Source: an uncultured SAR116 cluster alpha proteobacterium
GTDB lineage: Bacteria; Pseudomonadota; Alphaproteobacteria; Puniceispirillales; Marisalimonadaceae
Direction: 5' to 3'
Length of the DNA stretch: 64,000 nt
Assembly: GCA_902529515.1 (NCBI GenBank)
Contig: CABZWX010000005.1
Span: 1 to 64,000, forward strand
A program made the translations under genes and the position numbers. Under the pieces are notes generated by a model. That model was given only the letters and a program-made list of their open reading frames with translations, was not told the origin of the DNA and searched no databases. Positions within the stretch are counted from its first letter, which is position 1. The number at the start of each line of letters is the position of its first letter. This document shows positions 46,555-54,289 of this stretch, in pieces.

Positions 46555-47031
46555 ATGGAAATATTTCACATAGTCATTATTGGGATTGTATCTTGCCTTG
46601 CAATGGATATGTGGCAGAGGCTACTTAAATTATTATATGATATAAATCCCTCTGACTGGGGTGTGGTTGGAAGATGGTTTTTATTATTAATGTCTAAAGG
46701 AAAAATTCATAATCCTACTATCGATGAAGAAGATCCAATTAAAAATGAATTAATAATTGGCTGGATGGTTCATTATTCCGTTGCAATTTTTTATTCAGTA
46801 TTTTTTTTTATTTTATTAGAATATAAAATATGTAGTGCATCTCTTATGAATGGCATTATTTTTGGTTTGTTAAGTGTAATTGTTCCTTGGTTTTTTTTTA
46901 TGCCAGCTTTAGGTAAAGGTTTTTTAGGAATGAAGACCCCGTCACCACTTATGGCTTGTTCTTTAGCAGTTGGAAGTCATATTGCTATAGGTGCACCTAT
47001 TGGTGGATTTTATCAGATATTTGGATACTAA
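46555..47031 (+). CDS. DUF2938-family membrane protein
   Basis: About 158 residues with four hydrophobic helices. The N-terminal GIVSCLAMDMWQRLLKLL, WGVVGRWFLLL and the later PWFFFMPALGKGFLGMKTPSP match the DUF2938 family of unknown function. The ATG at 46555 has AGGAAG four bases upstream. It opens an operon continuing into OtnC- and OtnI-like genes (28 and four base gaps), an aldo/keto reductase and a lactonase-like hydrolase. A membrane role tied to that pathway, for example uptake, is only a guess. Confidence 0.83.
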   Translation: MEIFHIVIIGIVSCLAMDMWQRLLKLLYDINPSDWGVVGRWFLLLMSKGKIHNPTIDEEDPIKNELIIGWMVHYSVAIFYSVFFFILLEYKICSASLMNGIIFGLLSVIVPWFFFMPALGKGFLGMKTPSPLMACSLAVGSHIAIGAPIGGFYQIFGY

Positions 47032-47059
47032 ATTAAGATATACGAATTGAGTATTAAAA

Positions 47060-47707
47060 ATGAATGAAAATAAAATAAGAGAGCAAATATGTGTTTTAGC
47101 TACTTCTATTTTTGATAGAGGCTTAACACATGGTTCAACCGGAAATATTTCAGTACGTTTGGATGATAATAATATTTTAGTTACTCCTTCTGGATCTTCT
47201 TTTGGTAGACTTGATCCAAAGCAAATAGTCAAGGTTACTAAATCTGGTGAAATCATTGGGTCTACAACACCTACAAAAGAATTACCACTTCATCAGGCTT
47301 TTTATGAAACAAGAGGAATGAAATCTGGTGCAGTAGTACATCTCCATTCCTCGTATTCAGTCGCTTTATCAATGTTGCCAGGAATTAATGAAGATAATGT
47401 TTTACCCTCATATACACCTTATTCCGTTATGTTATTAGGTAAGGTAAAGTTACTTCCGTTCTTTGTCCCAGGAGATCCTGCTATGGGTGATGCAATTAAA
47501 GGTCTTGCTGGAAAAAGATCTGCCGTTCTTCTTGCTAATCATGGTCCTGTTGTTTCTGGTAAAGATTTGGAATCAGCGATTAATGCTGTTGAAGAATTAG
47601 AAGCTACTGCTAAACTAGCTCTTATATTAAGAGGGTCAGATGCAATAGAATTAAAAACATCTCAAATAGATAAAATAGTGTCTAAATTTAACATAGAATG
47701 GGATTAG
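47060..47707 (+). CDS. otnC: 3-oxo-tetronate 4-phosphate decarboxylase-like class II aldolase
   Basis: 215 residues of the class II aldolase/adducin fold. HGSTGNISVRL near 28, the catalytic Glu in TKELPLHQAFY, zinc ligands in VVHLHSSYSVAL (HxH near 97-99) and LLANHGPVVSG, all typical of OtnC, which decarboxylates 3-oxo-tetronate-4-phosphate to dihydroxyacetone phosphate. Next to an OtnI homologue, as in known tetronate clusters. The OtnK/DenK kinase that should supply the phosphorylated substrate is missing from the window. Confidence 0.87.
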   Translation: MNENKIREQICVLATSIFDRGLTHGSTGNISVRLDDNNILVTPSGSSFGRLDPKQIVKVTKSGEIIGSTTPTKELPLHQAFYETRGMKSGAVVHLHSSYSVALSMLPGINEDNVLPSYTPYSVMLLGKVKLLPFFVPGDPAMGDAIKGLAGKRSAVLLANHGPVVSGKDLESAINAVEELEATAKLALILRGSDAIELKTSQIDKIVSKFNIEWD

Positions 47708-47711
47708 GACA

Positions 47712-48479
47712 ATGTATAAATTTTCGGCCAATTTAGGTCTTTTATGGACAGAAATGTCTCAAATCGATGCTATATATAAAGCTAAAGATAAAGGGTTTGA
47801 TGCAGTAGAGTTTCAGTTTCCTTATCAATATGATTCTCAACAAATTAAAAAAGCATTGGATGATGTAAATTTACCTGTTATGGGTATTAATACAATTAAA
47901 GGTAATATTGAAAAAGGTGATAATGGTCTATTAGCCGTCCCTTCAAGGGTGTCTGAGGCAAGAGACGCATTACTACAAGCATTTGAGTATGCAAAAGTAA
48001 TTAAATCACAAAACATTCATGCAATGGCAGGCGTCACAGATTTATCAACAAAATCTCTTGTGACTTTTATTGATAATTTAAAATTTGCAAAAGAATTGGT
48101 TAAAGAAAGTAATATCGGTTTAGTCATTGAGCCTTTAAACTTAAATGATAATCCAGGATATTTTTTAACAAGAGTTGAGCAGGCTAAGGAGATATGTGAG
48201 CTTGTAGGTTCTGATAGTATAAAAATTATGTTTGATTTTTATCATGTTCAAATCAATCAAGGCAATGTTATAAATAGATTTGCAGATAATTTACCTTTCA
48301 TTGGTCATGTGCAGATAGCTTCAGTAAAGGATAGATCTGAACCAGATAAAGGTGAATTAGATTTTTCTTACATTATTCCAGAAATTTATAAAATAGGTTA
48401 CAAAGGGCTGATTGGAGCAGAATATAAGCCAAGAACCACGACTGATGAAGGAATTGCTTGGATGGATAATTTTAAATAA
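47712..48479 (+). CDS. otnI: 2-oxo-tetronate isomerase-like (hydroxypyruvate isomerase family)
   Basis: 255-residue TIM barrel of the Hyi/OtnI family. Blocks seen: KFSANLGLLWTEM at the N-terminus, GFDAVEFQFPYQY, LVIEPLNLNDNPGYFL with metal-binding Glu, IMFDFYHVQINQGN with metal Asp/His, and the final GLIGAEYKP with Glu. OtnI converts 2-oxo-tetronate, the product of DenD or LtnD, to 3-oxo-tetronate. Four bases after the OtnC stop, with AGGA before the ATG. Hydroxypyruvate isomerase activity is the main alternative. Confidence 0.86.
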   Translation: MYKFSANLGLLWTEMSQIDAIYKAKDKGFDAVEFQFPYQYDSQQIKKALDDVNLPVMGINTIKGNIEKGDNGLLAVPSRVSEARDALLQAFEYAKVIKSQNIHAMAGVTDLSTKSLVTFIDNLKFAKELVKESNIGLVIEPLNLNDNPGYFLTRVEQAKEICELVGSDSIKIMFDFYHVQINQGNVINRFADNLPFIGHVQIASVKDRSEPDKGELDFSYIIPEIYKIGYKGLIGAEYKPRTTTDEGIAWMDNFK

Positions 48480-48500
48480 AAATTTTTAAAGGATTTTTAA

Positions 48501-49469
48501 ATGAAAATAATCAGACAATATGGCCCTAATGAAATAGAAAATTCATCATTGTGTTTTGGAACAATGCAGTTTGGAGATGGAGCAGATGAGCGTGACAGTC
48601 AGGAAATGTATGAGGCATGTCGTGAAAATGGTATTAATTTTTTTGATACTGCATTTGTTTATACTGGAGGCAAATCTGAAAAAATTCTTGGAAATTTAAT
48701 TAGAGAAGAACGTGAAAAAATTATTCTAATTACAAAAGCAGGTTCAGTTGGAGGCTCAAGTGGAGAAAATATTAGATCACAATTAGAGCAGAGTCTTAAA
48801 AGACTAAATCAGGACTATGTAGATATTTTTTTCTTACATCATTGGGATGATAATGTACCATTAGAAGAAACATTTGAAACACTTAAAAAATTAAAAGAAG
48901 AAAAAAAATTTTTTCAATTAGGTGTTTCTAATTTTGCTGCTTGGCAAGTTTTGAAAGCAAATTTGATTGCTCAAAAATATAATTTTCCATCAGTAGATAT
49001 TCTGCAACCCATGTACAATATTGTTAAAAGACAAGCCGAAGTAGAAATTCTTCCTATGGCAACATCAGAAGATATTGGTGTAATAAGTTATAGTCCTTTA
49101 GGAGGAGGCCTTCTTACAGGCAAATATGATGCATCAATTACATCAAGTAAAAATACATCTGGAAGACTTCATGAAAATGAAAAATATAAAATTAGATATG
49201 GACAAGATTGGATGTACAAAGCAGCACATTCTTTAAAAAATCTAGCGAATAATTTAAATTATGATCCTATTTCTTTAGCAGTTGCTTGGGTTTTAAAGAA
49301 TGATGCGGTAACTGCCCCAATAATAAGTGCCAGAAATCTAAAACAATTAAAACCTTCCCTAGATTCAGTTAAAATTTCATTAGATAATGAAACTTACAAA
49401 TTAATATCTAATATCAGTCCTACACCTGCTCCTGCAACTGATAGATTAGAAGAAGTCAGTGACAATTAA
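48501..49469 (+). CDS. Aldo/keto reductase
   Basis: 322-residue NADPH-dependent barrel. The catalytic tetrad is visible as Asp49 (FFDTAFVY), Tyr54, Lys79 (LITKAG) and His in FFLHHWD near 112; the cofactor region includes ISYSPLGGGLLTGKY and PIISARNLKQL. It resembles YdjG/Tas-like general aldehyde reductases and may act on a lactaldehyde-, glyceraldehyde- or sugar-type carbonyl in this pathway. AAAGGA lies before the ATG and it follows otnI by 21 bases in the same operon. Confidence 0.9.
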   Translation: MKIIRQYGPNEIENSSLCFGTMQFGDGADERDSQEMYEACRENGINFFDTAFVYTGGKSEKILGNLIREEREKIILITKAGSVGGSSGENIRSQLEQSLKRLNQDYVDIFFLHHWDDNVPLEETFETLKKLKEEKKFFQLGVSNFAAWQVLKANLIAQKYNFPSVDILQPMYNIVKRQAEVEILPMATSEDIGVISYSPLGGGLLTGKYDASITSSKNTSGRLHENEKYKIRYGQDWMYKAAHSLKNLANNLNYDPISLAVAWVLKNDAVTAPIISARNLKQLKPSLDSVKISLDNETYKLISNISPTPAPATDRLEEVSDN

Positions 49470-49482
49470 ATAAGGAAATCTT

Positions 49483-50298
49483 TTGGATACTGCAATAGAA
49501 AAAAATTGGGAAGTTTATGCTTTAAAATATGCTGAAAGAGCAGATAGAACTCGTGGTGACAGCTTCATTTTTGACGATCATTCTAATCAAGCACACACTA
49601 TTGATTATTTTATTTGGGTATTGAAATCAGATAAAGATATTATAGTTGTAGACACAGGATATGATTACGATGAAGCTAAAAGAAGAGATAGGCCTATTCA
49701 AAGAGCTCCATCTGAGGCTTTGAAAGCTATTAACGTTGAAGCAAGTGATGTTACTGACGTGATTATAACTCATCTTCATTATGATCATGCAGGAGGATTA
49801 AAGGATTTTCCTAATGCAAAATTTCATCTTCAAGAAACTGAGATGGCATACGCGACTGGTCCCTGTATGTGTCATGAAACTATTAAAATGCCTTTTACAG
49901 GCGAACATGTATGTGAGATGGTTAAAAATTTATATTCTGGCAGGGTTATCTTTTATAATGGTATTGGATCAATCAAAGGTGGAGTAACTGTTCATTTAGT
50001 AGGAGGTCATTCTAGAGGCCTGCAGTCTGTAAGAGTAAAAACAGAAAATGGTTATTTATGTTTGGCATCAGATGCCACACATTTCTATGAAAATTTTCTC
50101 ATGGGTAAACCGTTTCCTATTGTTGTTGATTTGGAAGACATGCTTAATGGCTTTAATTTAATTAAAAGTTTGGCAACCAGTAATGATATGGTAATCCCAG
50201 GACATGATCCTCTAGTTAAAAACTTTTTTCCTAAAGAAGGAAAATCAGGTTTTGTTTGGAGATTAGATAAAGGACCAACTAGTCCAGTGAAGATCTAA
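49483..50298 (+). CDS. Metallo-beta-lactamase-fold hydrolase (N-acyl homoserine lactonase-like)
   Basis: 271 residues. The zinc motif HxHxDH is His97-Leu-His99-Tyr-Asp101-His102; further ligands are His in GGHSRGLQ, Asp in LASDATHFY and His in IPGHDPLV. This set is that of AHL-lactonase-like enzymes; hydrolysis of sugar lactones is also plausible given the neighbours. The start appears to be TTG with AAGGAA seven bases upstream; no ATG is available. It ends the 46.5-50.3 kb operon and overlaps the convergent SAF-dehydrogenase gene by 20 bases. Confidence 0.86.
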   Translation: MDTAIEKNWEVYALKYAERADRTRGDSFIFDDHSNQAHTIDYFIWVLKSDKDIIVVDTGYDYDEAKRRDRPIQRAPSEALKAINVEASDVTDVIITHLHYDHAGGLKDFPNAKFHLQETEMAYATGPCMCHETIKMPFTGEHVCEMVKNLYSGRVIFYNGIGSIKGGVTVHLVGGHSRGLQSVRVKTENGYLCLASDATHFYENFLMGKPFPIVVDLEDMLNGFNLIKSLATSNDMVIPGHDPLVKNFFPKEGKSGFVWRLDKGPTSPVKI

Positions 50299-51595
50299 AG
50301 TTTTTTTCCATTGATCTTCTAAATGAAACAGTAGGATCATCAGATGAATAATCTACATCTTTCCAAGTTATAATTTGATCTTCTTTAATATCTTTATTAA
50401 GTTTTATTCCATGAGCAAGACCTATTGGCAGAGTTTCATTTGAAAGAGAGTCTTTTACTGGTATCAATTTACCCCATACAGTAGCTCCACCCTCTCCATC
50501 TAAAATTTCACCTTTTGTTAGTGCTCTTTTTGATGTAGCAACTACATCACCTGAAAAAGTTTGTGTTTGCCCGGTAGATTGATTTAATAAAGCTGCACTA
50601 AAGATTGAAATATTTAGTTCCATACCGATTAAATGAAATGGTTTGTACATAGCAGAAAATTGTCCGGTACTATCAGTGTTCATACCATATTGTTTAAAAC
50701 ATGAGGCTGCATAATCATTTGGTGCCTTAAGCACGGCGTAAACTCCCCATCTTAAATCTTTAAATACATCTTTACCATCTCTATCAAGAGATGATACTAC
50801 CTCAACTTGTCCATCATGTTCTAAAACACCACCATTGTTTTTTGGTTTAAGAACCTCTGCTAGATCATCCATACCACAAGGAGGAAAAAGTAATCCATTA
50901 GAGGGTACTCTTAGGTTGCAAGCGTTGGCAATAGCTGCCATTTCAAGACTAGATTTTGTTCCATCAAGAAATGAGTTAAACATTTTAGGGTTCATGCCAG
51001 CTTCATTTGCATCTTTTTCTGTTAATCCATAATAATTCCAAACTGTTTCTGGAGTTGATTTATGATATTCAGGAAGATATTTAGTACCTTTGCCAGCAGC
51101 AGTTACATAAAAGCCACTAGTCCTAGCCCAGTCAACAATTTCAGCTGTAAGGGCAGGCTGGTCACCATAAGCCATAGAATAAACAACACCAGCTGACTTA
51201 GCTTCTTTGGATAAGGAAGCACCAGCCAAAACATCTGCTTCAACATTAACCATTATGATATGTTTACCATATCGAAATGCTTCTCGGGCATGTAAAATTC
51301 CAGCTGAAGGATGTCCAGTCGCTTCAACAACGACCTCTACTTCAGATTTTGTTATTGCTATAATTCCTGATTCAACAAATTCGGTGTTAGAAATAAGATC
51401 ATCTTTCCAACCAACATTTTTACAAGCTTTTTTAGCGTTGTCTGGAATTAGATCTGCAATTATTACAACTTCTAAACAAGGTGTGGTTGGTACTTGACTT
51501 AAAAACATAGAGCCAAATTTTCCAGCTCCTATTAAAGCAACTTTTACAGGTTTATTATTATCAATTCTTTGTGAAATCAGATTTTGCAAAAACAT
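50279..51595 (-). CDS. NAD(P)-dependent homoserine-dehydrogenase-like protein with C-terminal SAF domain
   Basis: About 438 residues. Rossmann motif VALIGAGKFGSMFL near 18-31, conserved VVEATGHPSAG and MVNVEADVLAG, and a C-terminal SAF-like region (LAHGIKLNKDIKEDQIITWKDV). This is the COG4091 group, annotated as predicted homoserine dehydrogenase but found in sugar-acid clusters; true function unsettled. I take the ATG at 51595; an upstream TTG at 51613 is possible and would overlap the phosphatase gene. Downstream of a phosphatase and PhyH gene on the same strand, so a three-gene operon is likely. Confidence 0.85.
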   Translation of the reverse strand: MFLQNLISQRIDNNKPVKVALIGAGKFGSMFLSQVPTTPCLEVVIIADLIPDNAKKACKNVGWKDDLISNTEFVESGIIAITKSEVEVVVEATGHPSAGILHAREAFRYGKHIIMVNVEADVLAGASLSKEAKSAGVVYSMAYGDQPALTAEIVDWARTSGFYVTAAGKGTKYLPEYHKSTPETVWNYYGLTEKDANEAGMNPKMFNSFLDGTKSSLEMAAIANACNLRVPSNGLLFPPCGMDDLAEVLKPKNNGGVLEHDGQVEVVSSLDRDGKDVFKDLRWGVYAVLKAPNDYAASCFKQYGMNTDSTGQFSAMYKPFHLIGMELNISIFSAALLNQSTGQTQTFSGDVVATSKRALTKGEILDGEGGATVWGKLIPVKDSLSNETLPIGLAHGIKLNKDIKEDQIITWKDVDYSSDDPTVSFRRSMEKNFRSSLD

Positions 51596-51602
51596 ATTTT
51601 TA

Positions 51603-52349
51603 TTAATTCCCAAATATTTGCTTTATTTTTTGGATGTCATTATGTTTAAGCCCTAGCTGAGAAATAAAATAATTTTCTAATGAGATGAATTTTTTTTCTA
51701 TTTCATCTATCGCTGCAATTAAATAAGATGTTTGAACTTTACCTAAAGTGCTCAACATATTTTTTGTAACTTGAGTTTCCTGTTTTGAAGAGTTGGTTTT
51801 TTGTTCAGCCGTTGCTGCTTTAATAGTAAGTAAATCATTTGAAATAAGATAATTTTCAAAAATCTTATCGATAGGATTTTTGAAAATACTTTGTAGCATA
51901 AAACTAGCTATACCAGTTCTGTCTTTGCCAGCTGAGCAATGAAAAATAATTGGACGATTATTTGATCTAAGCAATATTTCAAAAAATTTAGCCCAAACTT
52001 TTTTATGGTTATTAATATACATCCGATAACTTTCTTCCATCACTTCTTCATAAGATTTAATATTGTCTCCACTAATTTGCTTTTGAGAAACCATTCTACT
52101 AAGAGTGCTGGCTGAAATTGGAAGGTTAATATACTTTTCTAAAAGTTTAGGAGATAGATTATCTGGTGCCATTTTTACTTCTTTAGGATCACGAAAATCA
52201 ATTATGGCATGAGGATTTAAATTTTCTAAAATTTTAATATCTTCTGTATTTAATGTACCAAGTTTAGCACATCTAAATAACAAATTCTTTTTCATTCTAG
52301 ACCCAATAGATGCATCTCTAAAATTTGAAACTGACTCAATTGAAATCAA
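51603..52349 (-). CDS. Tyrosine-protein phosphatase-like (Tyr_phosphatase3 type) protein
   Basis: About 248 residues. The cysteine phosphatase loop FHCSAGKDRTG (Cys and Arg about 138 and 144) is intact, with an N-terminal NFRDASIGSRMKKNLLFRCAKL region and IDFRDPKEV typical of this bacterial family. It acts on phosphotyrosine, phosphoinositide or a small sugar phosphate. The start I choose is the TTG at 52349, preceded by GAGGGA; a TTG at 52367 lacks a site. Its stop is eight bases before the ATG of the SAF-dehydrogenase gene. Substrate not evident; presence in a catabolic operon is unusual. Confidence 0.82.
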   Translation of the reverse strand: MISIESVSNFRDASIGSRMKKNLLFRCAKLGTLNTEDIKILENLNPHAIIDFRDPKEVKMAPDNLSPKLLEKYINLPISASTLSRMVSQKQISGDNIKSYEEVMEESYRMYINNHKKVWAKFFEILLRSNNRPIIFHCSAGKDRTGIASFMLQSIFKNPIDKIFENYLISNDLLTIKAATAEQKTNSSKQETQVTKNMLSTLGKVQTSYLIAAIDEIEKKFISLENYFISQLGLKHNDIQKIKQIFGN

Positions 52350-52378
52350 AAAAATTCCCTCGTTCAAAAAAATATTAA

Positions 52379-53179
52379 TTATTCGGCTGCACTAACATCA
52401 ATATTTAATAGCTCGTTAAGGCAATTATCATTGAGTTTTGTAATAGGTGTAAAATCCCTATGAGCAATCCATTCTTCACGATTAAAATTTTGGATATGAT
52501 TATCCACATGACACAAAGAAAGGTAGACAATACTTCGCCCAAACGGAGAAATATTTGGAGGACTAGCGTGAACAAGCAAAGAAGAAAACATTAACATACT
52601 TCCGGCTGGTCCTGTAGGAGCTACACATCCGCCTCTTTCAGCCAACTCTAAAACTTTTTCATTATCTAACGTCCATAGTGGATAACTTGTTGTCTCTAAA
52701 TCGTGACCTGCGTCAATTACTCCTGTTTTGTGACTTCCTGGTATAAAAAGTAATGGTCCATTTGCTGCAGTTACATCATCAAGAAATACGGCAATATTCA
52801 TAGCTCTTGGTTCTGGCATTCCGTCATCTCTTTTCCAAGTCCCATAATCTTGATGCCATTGCCACACAGCTCCGTCAAACGCAGCCTTAGCGTTTAATTT
52901 GAATTGATGCATATAAACATCACCATCTAATATTTGGGATACTGGGTCAATCAACCTTGGATGAGCAGCTAACCTTCTAAAAGCCTCGTTGTAAGTGTGT
53001 GCAGCAAAAGCTGTTCTAGCAACTCCTGTACTTTCTTTCCAAACTTCTTTTCTATCTTCTAAATATACTTTGTCAGCTTCTTCTTTTAACAATGCGGCTT
53101 CATCAGAATTAAATAGTTTAGGAAAGAATAAATAACCATCTTTATCAAATTTTTCTAAATCAGTTTCATTTAAAAACAT
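52379..53179 (-). CDS. Phytanoyl-CoA dioxygenase (PhyH)-family oxygenase
   Basis: 266-residue Fe(II)/2-oxoglutarate enzyme. Iron ligands His109 and Asp111 in WQWHQDYGTW, with the distal His in LLVHASPPN (about 216) and the 2OG-binding Arg in GRSIVYLS. Bacterial PhyH proteins hydroxylate amino acids, ectoine, phosphonates or other small molecules; LFIPGSHKTG resembles this group. GGAG precedes the ATG. It is the first gene of the PhyH, phosphatase, SAF-dehydrogenase run. The spacer upstream contains ATATAAT-AAC-ATTATAT (53203-53219), a possible operator. Confidence 0.87.
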   Translation of the reverse strand: MFLNETDLEKFDKDGYLFFPKLFNSDEAALLKEEADKVYLEDRKEVWKESTGVARTAFAAHTYNEAFRRLAAHPRLIDPVSQILDGDVYMHQFKLNAKAAFDGAVWQWHQDYGTWKRDDGMPEPRAMNIAVFLDDVTAANGPLLFIPGSHKTGVIDAGHDLETTSYPLWTLDNEKVLELAERGGCVAPTGPAGSMLMFSSLLVHASPPNISPFGRSIVYLSLCHVDNHIQNFNREEWIAHRDFTPITKLNDNCLNELLNIDVSAAE

Positions 53180-53315
53180 TCAATCGCTCCAAATTAAAAT
53201 TAATATAATAACATTATATAAAAATTTATAATTATGTAATTAAAATAATTGATGTAATCATTATTAGCGTGTTAAATAATTAACCAAGAGTAATTATGTT
53301 AAAAAGGAGACAGAT

Positions 53316-54281
53316 TTGTCACTGATTTCACCCTTAGATAGATTAAAAATACCAGTAATAGGATCTCCATTATTTATAATATCTAATCCAGATTTAGTTA
53401 TAGCTCAATGTAAAGCGGGTATAATTGGTTCTTTTCCTTGTTTAAATGCCAGAGAAGGTGAAGGTGAGCCTAATATGCTTGAGATATGGTTAAAAAAAAT
53501 AAATGAAGAATTAGATATGCATAATCAAGAAAACCCTGACAGCCCGGCCGCACCCTATGCTGTAAATCACATAGTTCATAAATCAAATGTTAGGTTAGAA
53601 AAAGATATTGATATTTGCGCAAAATGGGGGGCGCCTGTTTGGATAACTTCGCTAGGAGCAAGGCCTGAAGTTAATGAAGTTGCACACCAGGCTAAAGGTA
53701 TTGTCTTGCATGATATTATTAATAACTTTTTTGCAAAAAAAGCAATCGACAAAGGAGCTGATGGATTAGTGGCAGTGGCTGCAGGAGCAGGAGGCCACGC
53801 TGGTACACTTTCACCATTTGCATTAATTCAAGAAATTCGTGAATGGTTTTCTGGACCTCTTTTACTATCAGGTTCAATTGCTAATGGAGGAGCAGTTCTC
53901 GCTGCTCAGGCAATGGGTGCTGACTTAGCGTATATTGGCTCTGCATTCATTGCAACCAATGAGGCTAATGCAGATCAAAGATATAAAGAAATGATTACCG
54001 AGTCATCTGCAGATGATATCGTTTATACAAACTTGTTTACTGGAGTGCATGGAAATTATTTAAAAGGTTCTATTGTAGCTCAGGGCCTTGATCCTGATAA
54101 TCTTGAAGTAAGCGATTCAAGTAAAATGAATTTTAGCTCTGGAACTTCAAAACCAAAAAGTTGGAAAGAAATTTGGGGCTCTGGTCAGGGTATTTCTGCT
54201 GTTAAAAGTATTATGCCTGCAGGTGAGTTGGTGAAGAGAATTAATAACGAGTATATTGAGGCAAAAAGTAAACTTATTTAG
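53316..54281 (+). CDS. Nitronate monooxygenase-like (2-nitropropane dioxygenase) FMN protein
   Basis: 321 residues with an FMN TIM barrel. PVIGSPLFIISNPDL at the N-terminus, the AAGAGGHAGTLSPFAL block with the catalytic-type His near 160, LLSGSIANGGAVLAA and the phosphate-binding MGADLAYIGSAF are characteristic. It may detoxify nitronates such as 3-nitropropionate or act as an enoyl-ACP reductase-like flavoprotein. The start is TTG with a strong AAGGAGA five bases upstream. Followed after eight bases by the FadB/J-type gene, hence one operon. Confidence 0.88.
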   Translation: MSLISPLDRLKIPVIGSPLFIISNPDLVIAQCKAGIIGSFPCLNAREGEGEPNMLEIWLKKINEELDMHNQENPDSPAAPYAVNHIVHKSNVRLEKDIDICAKWGAPVWITSLGARPEVNEVAHQAKGIVLHDIINNFFAKKAIDKGADGLVAVAAGAGGHAGTLSPFALIQEIREWFSGPLLLSGSIANGGAVLAAQAMGADLAYIGSAFIATNEANADQRYKEMITESSADDIVYTNLFTGVHGNYLKGSIVAQGLDPDNLEVSDSSKMNFSSGTSKPKSWKEIWGSGQGISAVKSIMPAGELVKRINNEYIEAKSKLI

Positions 54282-54289
54282 AGGAAAAG

